Below are positions 1 to 8,695 of a stretch of 64,000 nt of DNA, piece after piece (positions within the stretch are counted from its first letter, which is position 1; each line of letters starts with the position of its first letter). The stretch spans positions 310,001 to 374,000 of the forward strand of contig JAEXAB010000001.1 of the NCBI GenBank assembly GCA_023394875.1. Direction: 5' to 3'. The stretch comes from Bacillota bacterium. Its GTDB lineage: Bacteria > Bacillota > Clostridia > Christensenellales > DTU072. Under the pieces are notes generated by a model that was not told the DNA's origin, ran no database searches, and was given only the letters and a program-made list of their open reading frames with translations. Both the position numbers and the translations under genes were made by a program.

Positions 1-86
1 ATAAACAGTTTGGCAAACCCCAAAAAGAAATTTACAACGGACGCAATAATTGCGGTAGCTATTCCTATAGTCTTTTCTTTCTTCAT
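1..86 (-). CDS. Cation diffusion facilitator-like transporter, 5' part only
   Basis: The first 28 codons of a minus-strand gene that runs off the left edge. It opens with MKKEKTIGIATAIIAS, followed by a hydrophobic stretch ending in NFFLGFAKLF. A short basic start leading into a first membrane helix of this kind is typical of cation diffusion facilitator (CzcD/FieF) exporters, which pump divalent metals out in exchange for protons. The start is well supported: AAGGAG lies 5 bases before the ATG and a good promoter lies upstream. With so little sequence the family call is tentative; another small multi-pass membrane protein is possible. Confidence 0.45.
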   Translation of the reverse strand, partial: MKKEKTIGIATAIIASVVNFFLGFAKLF

Positions 87-106
87 TAGCTCCTTAATAT
101 CTAAAA

Positions 107-135
107 ATTATACTAAATTTTTATAAAAAAGTCAA
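107..135 (-). promoter_or_regulatory. Sigma-A promoter of the edge gene
   Basis: On the minus strand TTGACT (130-135) and TATAAT (107-112) are separated by 17 bases and lie just ahead of the AAGGAG and ATG of the truncated gene at the left edge. Both hexamers are near consensus. Confidence 0.65.
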
Positions 136-180
136 TATGCATTTTCCCTGCCGATATTGTTAAGTAATGGTTATTTGTTG

Positions 181-209
181 TTGACATTTTTCGCGCATCT
201 ATATAAAAT
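181..209 (+). promoter_or_regulatory. Sigma-A promoter of tupABC
   Basis: A perfect TTGACA (181-186) and TAAAAT (204-209) are 17 bases apart. Transcription would start near 216, giving a leader of about 110 nt before the tupA start, long enough to hold a structured RNA. Confidence 0.65.
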
Positions 210-254
210 AGAAATAATATATTCTATTCGATTTTATTATTCTAAGGCAAAAAG

Positions 255-325
255 TGCTATGAATGGTAAAACAATGGGTACGGAAGGAAACGACCGCGCC
301 TCCCACGTTTGGAAAGGAGAGAAAA
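255..325 (+). promoter_or_regulatory. Candidate Moco/Tuco-type riboswitch in tupA leader
   Basis: The leader contains GCCTCCCA (297-304) followed by TGGAAAGG (310-317), which can close a small hairpin (CCA/TGG with outer CC/GG). Ahead of it CGG at 281-283 and CCG at 294-296 flank a GAAAC-containing loop. From memory, CCUCCCA and GGAAAG are conserved in the molybdenum/tungsten cofactor RNA motif; I could not run a covariance search. The GGAAAGGAGAG arm contains the tupA ribosome binding site, which would suit translational control. The neighbouring tungsten-cofactor genes make the assignment sensible, but the outer stem was not resolved. Confidence 0.45.
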
Positions 326-1240
326 ATGAAAAAGAAAATTTTGGTTGTTTTAACCGCTGTAGTCCTTATTGTCTGCAGCATTGTCGGCTTTACCGCTTGC
401 GCAAAAGACGACAAAACTATCCGTGTTTCCACTACCACTTCGGTAAAAGACTCCGGATTAATGGACTATCTTACCCCGTATTTTGAAAAAGAAACCGGCT
501 ATAAGCTAAGCGTTGTATCGGCAGGAACGGGCGCTGCTATAAACGCCGCTAAATTCGGCAATGCCGACGTCATTTTGGTGCATAGCAAAGCTCAGGAAGA
601 AGCCTTTGTCAACGAAGGTTACGGCAGAAAGGTAGGAGACAGAACGGCGGAAAGAGTGTCGTTTATGTACAATTATTTTGTATTGGTTGGGCCTTCTACC
701 GACCCGGCAAACGCTGAAGACGCCGCTAACATTAAAGATGCTTTTGACAACATCGCTTCTACTCAATCCAAGTTTATTTCCCGCGGAGACAAGAGCGGAA
801 CGCATACTAAGGAAGTTTCCCTTTGGGACAGCACCCTTAACATTACCGCCGATAACGCTCCTAATAATTCCTGGTACGTAAGCGCAGGCGCGGCTATGGG
901 AGCATGCCTCACTATGGCAAACGAACAAAACGGTTATGTTCTTACCGACAAAGCTACTTATCTATCCTTCAAAAACAATACCGAAGGTGATAAATTACCT
1001 AACCTTACTATTCTTTATGAACAGGACAATTCCCTAAAGAATACCTACACAATAATAGCCGTAAATCCCGATGCTAACTTTGTTAACGTCGATGGCGACG
1101 CGTTGGCTGCCGGAAGCGTAAAAATCAACACGGCTGGAGCCGACGTATTCCTCAATTGGATGACCAGCGAACGTGGCAAGGAATTGATTGCTACCTACGG
1201 CACCACCGAGTTCGGCGCCCCTTTATTCACCTTAATGTAG
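326..1240 (+). CDS. tupA: Tungstate ABC transporter substrate-binding lipoprotein
   Basis: A 304-residue exported protein that captures tungstate (and more weakly molybdate) outside the membrane and delivers it to the TupB permease. It has a lipoprotein signal: basic MKKK, a hydrophobic helix and the lipobox FTAC near residue 25. The mature part starts with IRVSTTTSVKDSGLMDYL, which matches the oxyanion-binding TTTS...DSGL signature of TupA/WtpA. SVVSAGTGAAI and SRGDKSGTHTKE are further ligand-loop motifs. The ATG at 326 is preferred because AAGGAGAG lies 4-5 bases upstream and the signal peptide begins there; the in-frame ATG at 263 lies inside the structured leader. First gene of tupABC. 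Confidence 0.93.
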   Translation: MKKKILVVLTAVVLIVCSIVGFTACAKDDKTIRVSTTTSVKDSGLMDYLTPYFEKETGYKLSVVSAGTGAAINAAKFGNADVILVHSKAQEEAFVNEGYGRKVGDRTAERVSFMYNYFVLVGPSTDPANAEDAANIKDAFDNIASTQSKFISRGDKSGTHTKEVSLWDSTLNITADNAPNNSWYVSAGAAMGACLTMANEQNGYVLTDKATYLSFKNNTEGDKLPNLTILYEQDNSLKNTYTIIAVNPDANFVNVDGDALAAGSVKINTAGADVFLNWMTSERGKELIATYGTTEFGAPLFTLM

Positions 1241-1243
1241 CCA

Positions 1244-1927
1244 ATGTGGACATCGATTGGTAAAGCTTTTTCGCTTTTATTCAGCGGTGATCCATATTTG
1301 GGGAAAATTATTTCGACCACCCTTGAAATGGCTTTCGCGAGCTCCGTTATCTCATTGATAATCGGAGCTCCGATCGGTGTCCTTATCGGTATTTCCAAAT
1401 TCAAAGGTAAATCCATAGTAACCATCATTGAAAGGACGTTTATGGGACTACCGCCTGTTGCGGTAGGCATTCTTATTTACGTACTCTTTTCGGGTACCGG
1501 TCCTTTTGGCAAATTGGGGCTTATTTATTCGGTACCGTTAATGATAATTGCCCAAGTCGTGTTGATTGTACCTATAGTATCGGGCATGACGGACACTTAC
1601 ATAAGCGCGGGAGCCGATAATCTCAGAGAAACCGCAAAGGGACTAAATCTCAACAAAGGAAAAACCTTTTTCCTTGCCGTCAGCGAAAGCAAATTTCAGC
1701 TTATCGCTACTTACTTGTTTGCTTTTTCCAGGGCTATCGCCGAAGTGGGAGCGGTGCAAATTGTAGGCGGTAATATTTTGTATAAAACAAGAGTAATGAC
1801 CACCACAATCGCTCTTAACTACAATACGGGGCAGTTTGATTACGCCATAGCTTTGGGGGTGCTGTTATTGTTGATTTCCTTGATAGTAAACTGCGCCGCT
1901 ACAATTATTCAAAAGAAACTAAAATGA
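1244..1927 (+). CDS. tupB: Tungstate ABC transporter permease
   Basis: A 227-residue inner-membrane permease of the binding-protein-dependent transport family. It has about five or six hydrophobic helices and the cytoplasmic coupling loop ISAGADNLRETAKGLNLNKG, the EAA-type motif that docks on the ATPase. Length and sequence fit TupB. It begins 3 bases after the tupA stop, with no clear Shine-Dalgarno site of its own, so translation is probably coupled to tupA. Its end overlaps tupC by 4 bases. Confidence 0.9.
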   Translation: MWTSIGKAFSLLFSGDPYLGKIISTTLEMAFASSVISLIIGAPIGVLIGISKFKGKSIVTIIERTFMGLPPVAVGILIYVLFSGTGPFGKLGLIYSVPLMIIAQVVLIVPIVSGMTDTYISAGADNLRETAKGLNLNKGKTFFLAVSESKFQLIATYLFAFSRAIAEVGAVQIVGGNILYKTRVMTTTIALNYNTGQFDYAIALGVLLLLISLIVNCAATIIQKKLK

Positions 1928-2586
1928 TACAGCTAAGTAACGTAAAAAAGATTTATAAAGAAAAGATAGCATTGGATATTCCTCAATTTACTTTTGAGGA
2001 AGGTAAAAGCTACGCGCTTATCGGAGCCAACGGTTCGGGTAAATCTACGTTAATAAGGCTGCTTGCAAAAACCTTACCTTACGAAGAAGGTAAAATTGTT
2101 GTACCCAACAAATTTATCGTATCATACATGCCGCAAAAGTCTTTCGGCTTTAATTTGCGCGTTATTAAGAACCTTACCATAGTAAAAAACGATATAAGCC
2201 TTGCTAATAAACTCTTAGACGCACTAAAAATGTCATCTTACGCAAAAAAGAACGCATCCAGACTTTCGGGGGGAGAAACCCAAAGGATTGCTCTTGCCAG
2301 AACGTTTATGAATGAAAGTAACCTAATACTTTTAGACGAACCGACTTCGGCAATGGATATAGAAAGTTCTATATTTGCCGAAAACCTTATAAAAGAAAAA
2401 AGCGCAGGCAAAACTCTCATTTTTTCCACGCATTCAATTCCTCAAGCCGAAAAGCTTTCTGATTTTATTATTTTTCTAAATAACGGCGTAATAACCGAAG
2501 TGTTACCCTCCAATGAATTTTGTAAAAACTGCCGAAACCCTGCTACAAAACAATTTTTAAGTCATTTTTATAACGTTACTAAATAA
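1924..2586 (+). CDS. tupC: Tungstate ABC transporter ATP-binding protein
   Basis: A 220-residue ABC ATPase that powers tungstate import with TupA and TupB. Visible motifs are Walker A GANGSGKST (about residue 34), a Q-loop near SYMPQKS, signature LSGGETQRIALAR, Walker B LILLDEPTSAMD and the switch histidine in FSTHS. It lacks the C-terminal TOBE/Mop domain that ModC proteins carry, which fits TupC. It starts inside the tupB stop (ATGA overlap). Its last 8 bases overlap the convergent MOSC gene, leaving no room for a terminator between the two operons. Confidence 0.92.
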   Translation: MIQLSNVKKIYKEKIALDIPQFTFEEGKSYALIGANGSGKSTLIRLLAKTLPYEEGKIVVPNKFIVSYMPQKSFGFNLRVIKNLTIVKNDISLANKLLDALKMSSYAKKNASRLSGGETQRIALARTFMNESNLILLDEPTSAMDIESSIFAENLIKEKSAGKTLIFSTHSIPQAEKLSDFIIFLNNGVITEVLPSNEFCKNCRNPATKQFLSHFYNVTK

Positions 2587-3010
2587 TTTCTATTTTATCG
2601 CCGGCCTTAACCAGACCGCCTTTAATTACTTTTGTAAAAATACCCTCTTTGGGCATAATGCAAGAGCCTACCAATTTTTGAATTTCGCACCCTAAGTGAC
2701 ATTCCTTGCCGATTTTGGTTACTTCCTGAATAGTATCTCCGATTTTTAATTTTGTACCGATAGGTAATTCATATAAGATTATCCCTTCGGTGGTTATGTT
2801 TTCGGCAAACTTCCCGTCACATAAGCCTTTTAGCACTCTATCGGCGTATTTGTTGTAGCTTTCTCTGCCAAGTAAACTTACTTGTCTGATACCGCCGCCT
2901 GCGTGGGCGTCTCCTTCCAAGCCGAAATCTTCAATAAAGTTTCCCACAGGGATCGGGTGTTTTACCACTCCTTTTTTTTCGCTGATATTTACTGCAACTA
3001 CTTTTGCCAT
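2579..3010 (-). CDS. MOSC domain protein
   Basis: A 143-residue protein covering little more than one MOSC domain. MOSC proteins handle molybdenum cofactor or carry sulfur on a conserved cysteine; here the likely residue is in GKECHLGCEI near residue 103. Other family hallmarks are the early GLEGDAHAG and the motif GKFAENITTEGI. It is the last gene of the tungsten-cofactor operon, 2 bases after moaC, so it may act on the finished cofactor or its sulfur ligand. The exact reaction is unknown. It converges on tupC with overlapping 3' ends. Confidence 0.88.
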   Translation of the reverse strand: MAKVVAVNISEKKGVVKHPIPVGNFIEDFGLEGDAHAGGGIRQVSLLGRESYNKYADRVLKGLCDGKFAENITTEGIILYELPIGTKLKIGDTIQEVTKIGKECHLGCEIQKLVGSCIMPKEGIFTKVIKGGLVKAGDKIEII

Positions 3011-3012
3011 AA

Positions 3013-3489
3013 TTATTTACTCCTTATATACCTTCCAGACTTGCCGCCCATTTTTTTCTCTAACTTAATTTCTCCGATAATCATTTCTCTATCTATTGCC
3101 TTTGCCATGTCGTAAATGGTTATAAGAGCTGTTGACACCGCAAAAATAGCTTCCATTTCCACACCGGTTTTGGCTGTTACCTTAGTAGTGGCGGTAACCT
3201 TTATGGTATCTTCTCCAACAAATTCAAAATTAATATCGCACCCCTCCAAAGCTATATTGTGGCACATGGGTATATTGACGTAGGTGTTTTTTGCCGCCAT
3301 TATGCCGGCAACTTGGGCTACGGTAAGTACGTCCCCTTTTTTTATCCCGCCTTCTTTAATTCTAATAAGCGTTTCTTTTTTCATGGTGATAATGCCCGAC
3401 GCTACGGCAACTCTTTCGGATACTTCCTTATCGCTTACTTCCACCATTTTAGCATATCCTTGTTCGTTTATATGGGTTAGTTTTTCCAT
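3013..3489 (-). CDS. moaC: Cyclic pyranopterin monophosphate synthase
   Basis: A 158-residue MoaC. With MoaA it converts GTP to cyclic pyranopterin monophosphate, the first committed step of molybdopterin synthesis: MoaC forms the cPMP ring from MoaA's 3',8-cyclo-GTP product. Seen: LTHINEQGYAKMVEVSDK at the N-terminus, the substrate motif PMCHNI (usually PMCHPL), KTGVEMEA and DMAKAID (usually DMCKAID). Length is normal for the family. It lies 4 bases downstream of moaA in the same operon. Confidence 0.94.
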   Translation of the reverse strand: MEKLTHINEQGYAKMVEVSDKEVSERVAVASGIITMKKETLIRIKEGGIKKGDVLTVAQVAGIMAAKNTYVNIPMCHNIALEGCDINFEFVGEDTIKVTATTKVTAKTGVEMEAIFAVSTALITIYDMAKAIDREMIIGEIKLEKKMGGKSGRYIRSK

Positions 3490-3493
3490 AATC

Positions 3494-4435
3494 TTACCCT
3501 CCTATTTGGTTCATATCCCGCTTTTGGGCGGCGCCTGTTTCCAAACTGTGTTTTAGTGGTTTTTTGCTGACGCATTCGGCAATAAAATTTTCCAAATTGC
3601 TGTCAATGTGCGGTTTTAGGTCAAAACTCTGGCGATTGTGCAGGCAGTTTAGCAGTTCTCCTTCCGCCGTTATTCTTACCCTGTTGCAGTTTCCGCAAAA
3701 CTTTTGGGAAAGGGGCTTTATTAACCCTACTTTACTTCCTGTCTCGGTAATATAATAGTCGGCTGCCGAATTGTCAATATGCCCTAAATGCTCCCAATTC
3801 TTATGCTTGTCGGTTATTTCATTAAGGCTGATAAAACGTTCGGCTGCAAACTCACTTTGAGAGCAAAACGGCATAAGCTCTATAAAGCGTAATTCAAAAC
3901 CGTTGTCGTTTGTATACTTAATAAAATCTTCCACTTCGTTGTCGTTAATACCCTTTAACAAAACAACGTTAATTTTAATGGTTTCAAAACCGCAGGATTT
4001 TGCCTCTTTTAAGCCGTCAAGTACTTCGCTTAATTCCCCGGTTCTGGTTATTTCTTTGTACCTTTCGGGGTTTAAGGTGTCCAAACTCACGTTTATTGCC
4101 TTAACTCCCGCATAATAAAGGTCTTTGGCATACTCTTGTAATAAAGTTCCGTTTGTGGTAACAGACAGCTTTTTTATATCCTTTTTGCCCAGTTTAGCAA
4201 GAAAGTCTATGGTTCCTTTTCTCACCAAAGGTTCTCCGCCGGTAATACGGAACTTACTTATCCCAAGGCTAATAAGCGCATCAACGATTTTTTCCATATT
4301 TTCAAAGGACAAAATTTCGTTATGCTCTTTTTTGGATATGCCTTCTTCGGGCATGCAGTACCTACACCGCAGGTTGCATCTGTCGGTTAAAGATATCCGC
4401 GCGTAAGTAATTTCTCTTCCGAATGAATCTATCAT
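3494..4435 (-). CDS. moaA: GTP 3',8-cyclase, radical SAM
   Basis: A 313-residue radical-SAM enzyme that rearranges GTP in the first step of molybdopterin synthesis. The N-terminal cluster motif is CNLRCRYC (residues 20-27), followed by the SAM-binding ITGGEPLVR. The C-terminal GTP-binding cluster motif is FCGNCNRVR with a third cysteine in LLNCLHN. The protein ends in Gly-Gly, as functional MoaA proteins do. It overlaps the upstream MoeA fusion by 4 bases (ATGA) and is followed directly by moaC. Confidence 0.95.
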   Translation of the reverse strand: MIDSFGREITYARISLTDRCNLRCRYCMPEEGISKKEHNEILSFENMEKIVDALISLGISKFRITGGEPLVRKGTIDFLAKLGKKDIKKLSVTTNGTLLQEYAKDLYYAGVKAINVSLDTLNPERYKEITRTGELSEVLDGLKEAKSCGFETIKINVVLLKGINDNEVEDFIKYTNDNGFELRFIELMPFCSQSEFAAERFISLNEITDKHKNWEHLGHIDNSAADYYITETGSKVGLIKPLSQKFCGNCNRVRITAEGELLNCLHNRQSFDLKPHIDSNLENFIAECVSKKPLKHSLETGAAQKRDMNQIGG

Positions 4436-6321
4436 AAGTCAAAAACCTTCATTTCTCCGATTCTATCAAAGGTATATCCGCCCAATGCCGTAAGCTTAGA
4501 AGCAAACTGACTTGACTTTATATAATCGATAAAATCTGCTATTCTCTTGTCGTATATATACTGATAAGGAATCAAAAAGTCGTATTCCTCATTGCCTAGC
4601 GGTATAAAATCGGTATCCAACGCTTTCGCCGCCGACAGTACCGCCATACCGCAGTCGGCAACGTTATTTTTAACCGCCACCGCCACCGCAAGATGGGTGC
4701 CGTATTCTTTTTCGTAGCCGAAAACTTCGCTTTCTTCTATACCTTCTTTTTTCAGTAAGTAATCGAACAATATCCTTGTGCCTGCTCCGCGCTGACGGTT
4801 GGCAAAACTAAGTCCCATTTTCTTTATATCGGCAATGCTCTTAATATTTTTCGGGTTCCCTTTGGGTACAATCAGACCTTGAACTCTCCCAACACCCTTA
4901 ATAAGCGCCATTTTTTTGCCCGCAAAGTATTTTTCTATATAACTATCGTTATAAATTCCGCTTTTTTCATCCAGTAAATGTATTGGTGCGATGTGGCATT
5001 CTCCTCTTATAAGCGCAGAAATCCCGCCCATACTGCCTACGTGCGCCGATGTTATCGTAACGGCATCTGCAATGACGTCTATTATCATATCATGACTGCC
5101 CGTTATTACCAACGATTTTTTGATTTCTTCCAGAGGTTTTATTAGTTCTACGGAAATTTTCTCCCCCGCTTCCACTCCTTCAATAAGCCGCTCTACTCTA
5201 AAAATCCCGTCGGCTTTAACAAGGCTCATAATTGCCGAAGCCCCTCTTTCCAAAGGTGTGGCTACCAGTTTACCGCCAACTTCTCCTACCGTCATTCTTA
5301 TAAGTTCGGCATTCTTAAAGCTGCTGACTATTCTTCTGGTTAAAGTAGCTTCCACAGTGGCTTTATTTGTGCTGTTTTTCCATAAAAACTTTTCAATAAC
5401 CGGTTTTGCGAACATTTCAAAAACAAGATAAGCCGAAACGGGATAACCGGGGATACCGATAATGGGTTTATTGTCAATAATGCCCAAAATAGTAGGCTTG
5501 CCCGGCTTAATGGCAATACCGTGAACTACCACTCTGCCCAATTCTTCGATAGCCTTTACGGTAAAATCCTTGGTACCTGCCGAACTTCCTGCATTGACAA
5601 TAACAATATCGTTTTCTTTTACCGCAGTAATAATGGATTGTTTTAGCTTATTTATATCGTCTTCCACCACAGTGTAAACTTTAGGCTGTCCGCCGTAATT
5701 TATAGTAAGCGCCGAAAAAACTTTACTGTTTGATTCCATCAGCTTCCCTTCGGTAAGCTCCTCAGGGTTATTTACCATTTCCGCCCCTGTAGGGATTATG
5801 CCTACTTTGGGTTTGGAAAAAACTTTAAGAGTTTTATTTCCCGAAGCTATGACCGCTCCAATATCGCACGGAGTAACTACGTGTCTCGACGGAAGGATTA
5901 GTTCTCCCGCCACCACGCTTTCTCCGATTACTCTTACGTGCTGCCACGGATAAGCGGGAGCAATAATTTTGACGGTATCATCGTCTATGTTAATAACGTC
6001 CTCTATCATAATGACGGCATTATATTTTCCTTGTACTATACCGCCTGTGTTTATATAAACAAAGTCCTTATTTCTTATTAAAGTTAGGGGGGTGTTTTCG
6101 CTGGCGTCGTGGGTATTCTCCGACACAACGGCAATACCGTCCATAGCTGCGGCGTTGTAAGTCGGGTCGCATTTTTTGGCAAAAACCACTTGGGACGTCG
6201 TTCTTCCCAGCGCATCAAGCGGCGCAACCTCTTCTTCCTTGGTTTTGACTTCTACCTGAGACAAAAACAGTTCCAAAGCCTGTTTGTCATCGTTATTTTC
6301 TATATATCTCTTGTTTTCCAT
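4432..6321 (-). CDS. MoeA fused to a PBP-like oxyanion-binding domain
   Basis: A 629-residue fusion. Residues 1 to about 405 are a MoeA molybdate/tungstate insertase: INTGGIVQGKYNAVIMIEDV matches the usual TGA..P.GADAVV region, and [17 protein letters not shown] and GIPGYPVSA follow. Residues about 410-629 form a periplasmic-binding-protein-like domain of the type often fused to MoeA or ModE-like proteins, with SMGGISALIRGECHIAPIHL and NRQRGAGTRILFDY. The latter resembles oxyanion-binding loops such as SRGDKSGTH in TupA. It has no signal peptide and is cytoplasmic, so the added domain may sense or hold tungstate. It lies 7 bases after the other MoeA and overlaps moaA by 4 bases. Confidence 0.88.
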   Translation of the reverse strand: MENKRYIENNDDKQALELFLSQVEVKTKEEEVAPLDALGRTTSQVVFAKKCDPTYNAAAMDGIAVVSENTHDASENTPLTLIRNKDFVYINTGGIVQGKYNAVIMIEDVINIDDDTVKIIAPAYPWQHVRVIGESVVAGELILPSRHVVTPCDIGAVIASGNKTLKVFSKPKVGIIPTGAEMVNNPEELTEGKLMESNSKVFSALTINYGGQPKVYTVVEDDINKLKQSIITAVKENDIVIVNAGSSAGTKDFTVKAIEELGRVVVHGIAIKPGKPTILGIIDNKPIIGIPGYPVSAYLVFEMFAKPVIEKFLWKNSTNKATVEATLTRRIVSSFKNAELIRMTVGEVGGKLVATPLERGASAIMSLVKADGIFRVERLIEGVEAGEKISVELIKPLEEIKKSLVITGSHDMIIDVIADAVTITSAHVGSMGGISALIRGECHIAPIHLLDEKSGIYNDSYIEKYFAGKKMALIKGVGRVQGLIVPKGNPKNIKSIADIKKMGLSFANRQRGAGTRILFDYLLKKEGIEESEVFGYEKEYGTHLAVAVAVKNNVADCGMAVLSAAKALDTDFIPLGNEEYDFLIPYQYIYDKRIADFIDYIKSSQFASKLTALGGYTFDRIGEMKVFDL

Positions 6322-6328
6322 AACACTC

Positions 6329-7546
6329 CTAAAAGCCGTATACCTTTACCATTCTTCCTTCGGCTATGCCCTCATCGTTTTCTCCGATAATTATATACCC
6401 GTCGGCTTCCTTTAACGCGCTGATTATTCCCGATTTTGCAAAAAGGGGCAGGATATAAGGTTTGCCGTTTTCAAAATTAATACTAACCAATTGGCAAGTA
6501 GTCCTTCCCGGTGTGGAGGGGAAATTGAATCTGGCGGAAGCATAGGCTATTACTTTTTCCTTTTCTCCTCTTATCTGACTAATGGCTTTTTTGATGACAA
6601 TCTCAAAAACCATAGCCGCCGCCATAGGATGCCCGGGCAAGCCGGCAACCAAAACGCTGCCTTTGTTTCCTAATATAGTAGGTTTCCCGGGTTTCATAGC
6701 TATCCCTTTTACTTTGACTTCTCCGCAGATATCCTCAATTACCTTATAGGTAAAATCCTTTAACCCTACACTGCTGCCGCCGCTTATTATTACAACGTCG
6801 CATATATCGGTAGCTTTTTGTAAGCTTTCATATAAAAGGTTATATTCATCTTTAATTAACGAAGATACAACAACCTCTCCGCCGCAAGCTTTTACTAACG
6901 CTCCTAAACAATGGGTATTTATATCTCTTATTTGCCCGTTTTTCGGTGTATCTTCTATTTTTACAAGCTCATCGCCCGTTGATATTATTCCGAATTTAAT
7001 TGTGTCGTAAACGGACACTTTATCTATTCCAAGTCCGGCAAGAACTCCGATTAAAAAGGGTGTGAGAACACTTCCTGTTGTGGCAATAAGGGTGTTTTTG
7101 GTTACGTCGTCGCCTACTCTTATTACGTTTGCGCCAACCGCCACACTTTTATATACGGCTATTTGATTGCCGAATACTTCGCAGTTTTCTATCATGACAA
7201 CGCTATCGGCGCCATTAGGGATTTTTCCGCCGGTAGGCACATATACCGTTTGTCCGTTTTTTATTTCTCCAATAAAGCTTTCCCCCATATTGACAACGCC
7301 AATAAGGTCAAGCAAAGCAGGCACCGCCTCGCTTGCTCCGTGGGTGTTATTTGCCTTGACCGCATAGCCGTCAACGGTGGATTTATCAAAATCGGGTAAA
7401 TCTTCCTTAGAAAAAATATCTTCAGCCAACGTTTTGTTCCATGCGCCGTAAATGGGAGTAATAATCCTCCTGTCGGCAAAATTCTTGACTGTATCTTTTA
7501 TTATTTTCAACGTTTCCGAATACGATTTGACTTGAAAAAACTCCAT
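6329..7546 (-). CDS. moeA: Molybdopterin molybdotransferase (MoeA)
   Basis: A 405-residue MoeA of ordinary length. It inserts molybdate or tungstate into adenylated molybdopterin supplied by MogA/MoaB. Visible motifs: [46 protein letters not shown] and [10 protein letters not shown]. It is the first of two adjacent MoeA genes. In tungsten-using archaea two MoeA copies are thought to divide molybdate and tungstate insertion, so this pair may do the same; that is an inference. It overlaps mogA by 1 base. Confidence 0.92.
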   Translation of the reverse strand: MEFFQVKSYSETLKIIKDTVKNFADRRIITPIYGAWNKTLAEDIFSKEDLPDFDKSTVDGYAVKANNTHGASEAVPALLDLIGVVNMGESFIGEIKNGQTVYVPTGGKIPNGADSVVMIENCEVFGNQIAVYKSVAVGANVIRVGDDVTKNTLIATTGSVLTPFLIGVLAGLGIDKVSVYDTIKFGIISTGDELVKIEDTPKNGQIRDINTHCLGALVKACGGEVVVSSLIKDEYNLLYESLQKATDICDVVIISGGSSVGLKDFTYKVIEDICGEVKVKGIAMKPGKPTILGNKGSVLVAGLPGHPMAAAMVFEIVIKKAISQIRGEKEKVIAYASARFNFPSTPGRTTCQLVSINFENGKPYILPLFAKSGIISALKEADGYIIIGENDEGIAEGRMVKVYGF

Positions 7547-8037
7547 TATTCTTTACGCGCGCATTCTGCCGCCGCCCCCGTTAGTATATCGATACCGTGA
7601 ACTATATTGGGAAGCAGAAATTCTACGTTCTCTTTTACCGCCTTGGGTGAACCGGGCAAATTTACAATAATTGACTTATTTTTTATCCCCGCTATCCCAC
7701 GCGATAACATAGCTTTTACAGTGTACTTTGCGCTGTTACTCCGTAAAGCCTCAGCTATCCCCGGCGCTTCCCGCTCAAGTATTTTCTTAGTAGCTTCGGG
7801 CGTAATATCCCGTACCGAAAAACCAGTCCCACCGGTGGTGAGTATAAGGTTTATATTATTTTCGGCGGCTTGATTAAGGGCGGCGATTATTTCATTAAGT
7901 TCATCGGGAACAATTTTATAAAAAACCGTTTCAAAGTTATATTCTTTTCCTATTTCTGCAATCAAAGCTCCGCTCAGATCTTCTCTTAACCCTGCGCTGC
8001 ACTTATCGCTTACCGTAATTACCGCAAGACTGTACAT
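7546..8037 (-). CDS. Molybdopterin adenylyltransferase (MogA/MoaB family)
   Basis: A 163-residue member of the MogA/MoaB family, which adenylates molybdopterin before metal insertion. Seen: early TVSDKCSAG, the nucleotide-binding LTTGGTGFSVRDITPEAT (TTGGTG...RD.TPEA is the family signature), and the late NLPGSPKAVKENVEFLLP. Length is that of MoaB. It sits between the MoeB-like activase and moeA, matching the biochemical order. MogA and MoaB cannot be told apart by eye here. Confidence 0.9.
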   Translation of the reverse strand: MYSLAVITVSDKCSAGLREDLSGALIAEIGKEYNFETVFYKIVPDELNEIIAALNQAAENNINLILTTGGTGFSVRDITPEATKKILEREAPGIAEALRSNSAKYTVKAMLSRGIAGIKNKSIIVNLPGSPKAVKENVEFLLPNIVHGIDILTGAAAECARKE

Positions 8038-8042
8038 TTTTT

Positions 8043-8693
8043 TTAATTTCCCTTTATTCTTATTATTTCCATAGCGTCAGTATCGAAATAAAATATAGTG
8101 TCGGCCTCATATTTATTCTTTATAAATTTAACAAACAAACTCAGTTGCAAGCCCGAAACCAACTGCGGCATAATGACGGCGTTTTCTCCGCCAAGACCGT
8201 TTTTGTAATAGCCTTTCAGAATAGCAACGTTTTTAATTATAGCAGCCTGTCCGAAATTTTTATCCACTCCGCCGTGAATCAACGGAATTTTGTTTCTCAA
8301 ACAGCATTCTTCTATAGCCACTTTGGAAAGAATGTTATCCACACAATCAAATACAACGTCGGCGCCTTTTAATAATTCGTCGGCGTTTTCGTTATTTAGC
8401 CTTGCTTCCTTGACGGTAATTTCGCAAGGAGATATCTTGTTTATTTCTTCCTTTAGAACGTTTCCTTTGCTTTTTCCTATAGTGTCCTTATTGCAAAAAC
8501 ATTGCCTGTTGGAGTTTGAGGGCTGAAAAACGTCGTTTTCTACAATGGTTATTTTCTTTGCGCCAAGCCGTGTTAGACCGTTTAGCACAAAACCTCCTAA
8601 ACCTCCCGCGCCAACCACCGTTATTTTTATTTCGGCAATTTTTTTCTGGTCTTCGGGAGTCAATATGGCTTTATTGTGAATAAATTCTTCCAT
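8043..8693 (-). CDS. ThiF/MoeB-family adenylyltransferase
   Basis: A 216-residue E1-like enzyme expected to adenylate the C-terminal Gly-Gly of the MoaD-like carrier encoded 2 bases upstream. Seen: the ATP loop VVGAGGLGGFVLNGL, the acidic strand IVENDVFQPSN, the arginine of SNSNRQ and a substrate-binding VFDCVDN. At 216 residues it is shorter than MoeB (about 250). I see no paired CxxC zinc sites, so it resembles short HesA/ThiF-like forms. Position between the carrier and mogA supports a role in sulfur transfer for molybdopterin. Confidence 0.87.
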   Translation of the reverse strand: MEEFIHNKAILTPEDQKKIAEIKITVVGAGGLGGFVLNGLTRLGAKKITIVENDVFQPSNSNRQCFCNKDTIGKSKGNVLKEEINKISPCEITVKEARLNNENADELLKGADVVFDCVDNILSKVAIEECCLRNKIPLIHGGVDKNFGQAAIIKNVAILKGYYKNGLGGENAVIMPQLVSGLQLSLFVKFIKNKYEADTIFYFDTDAMEIIRIKGN

Positions 8694-8695
8694 AT

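Noticed and set aside
263..325. Earlier in-frame ATG for tupA
   Set aside because: It lies inside the structured leader, has no ribosome binding site and would put a polar stretch ahead of the lipoprotein signal peptide.
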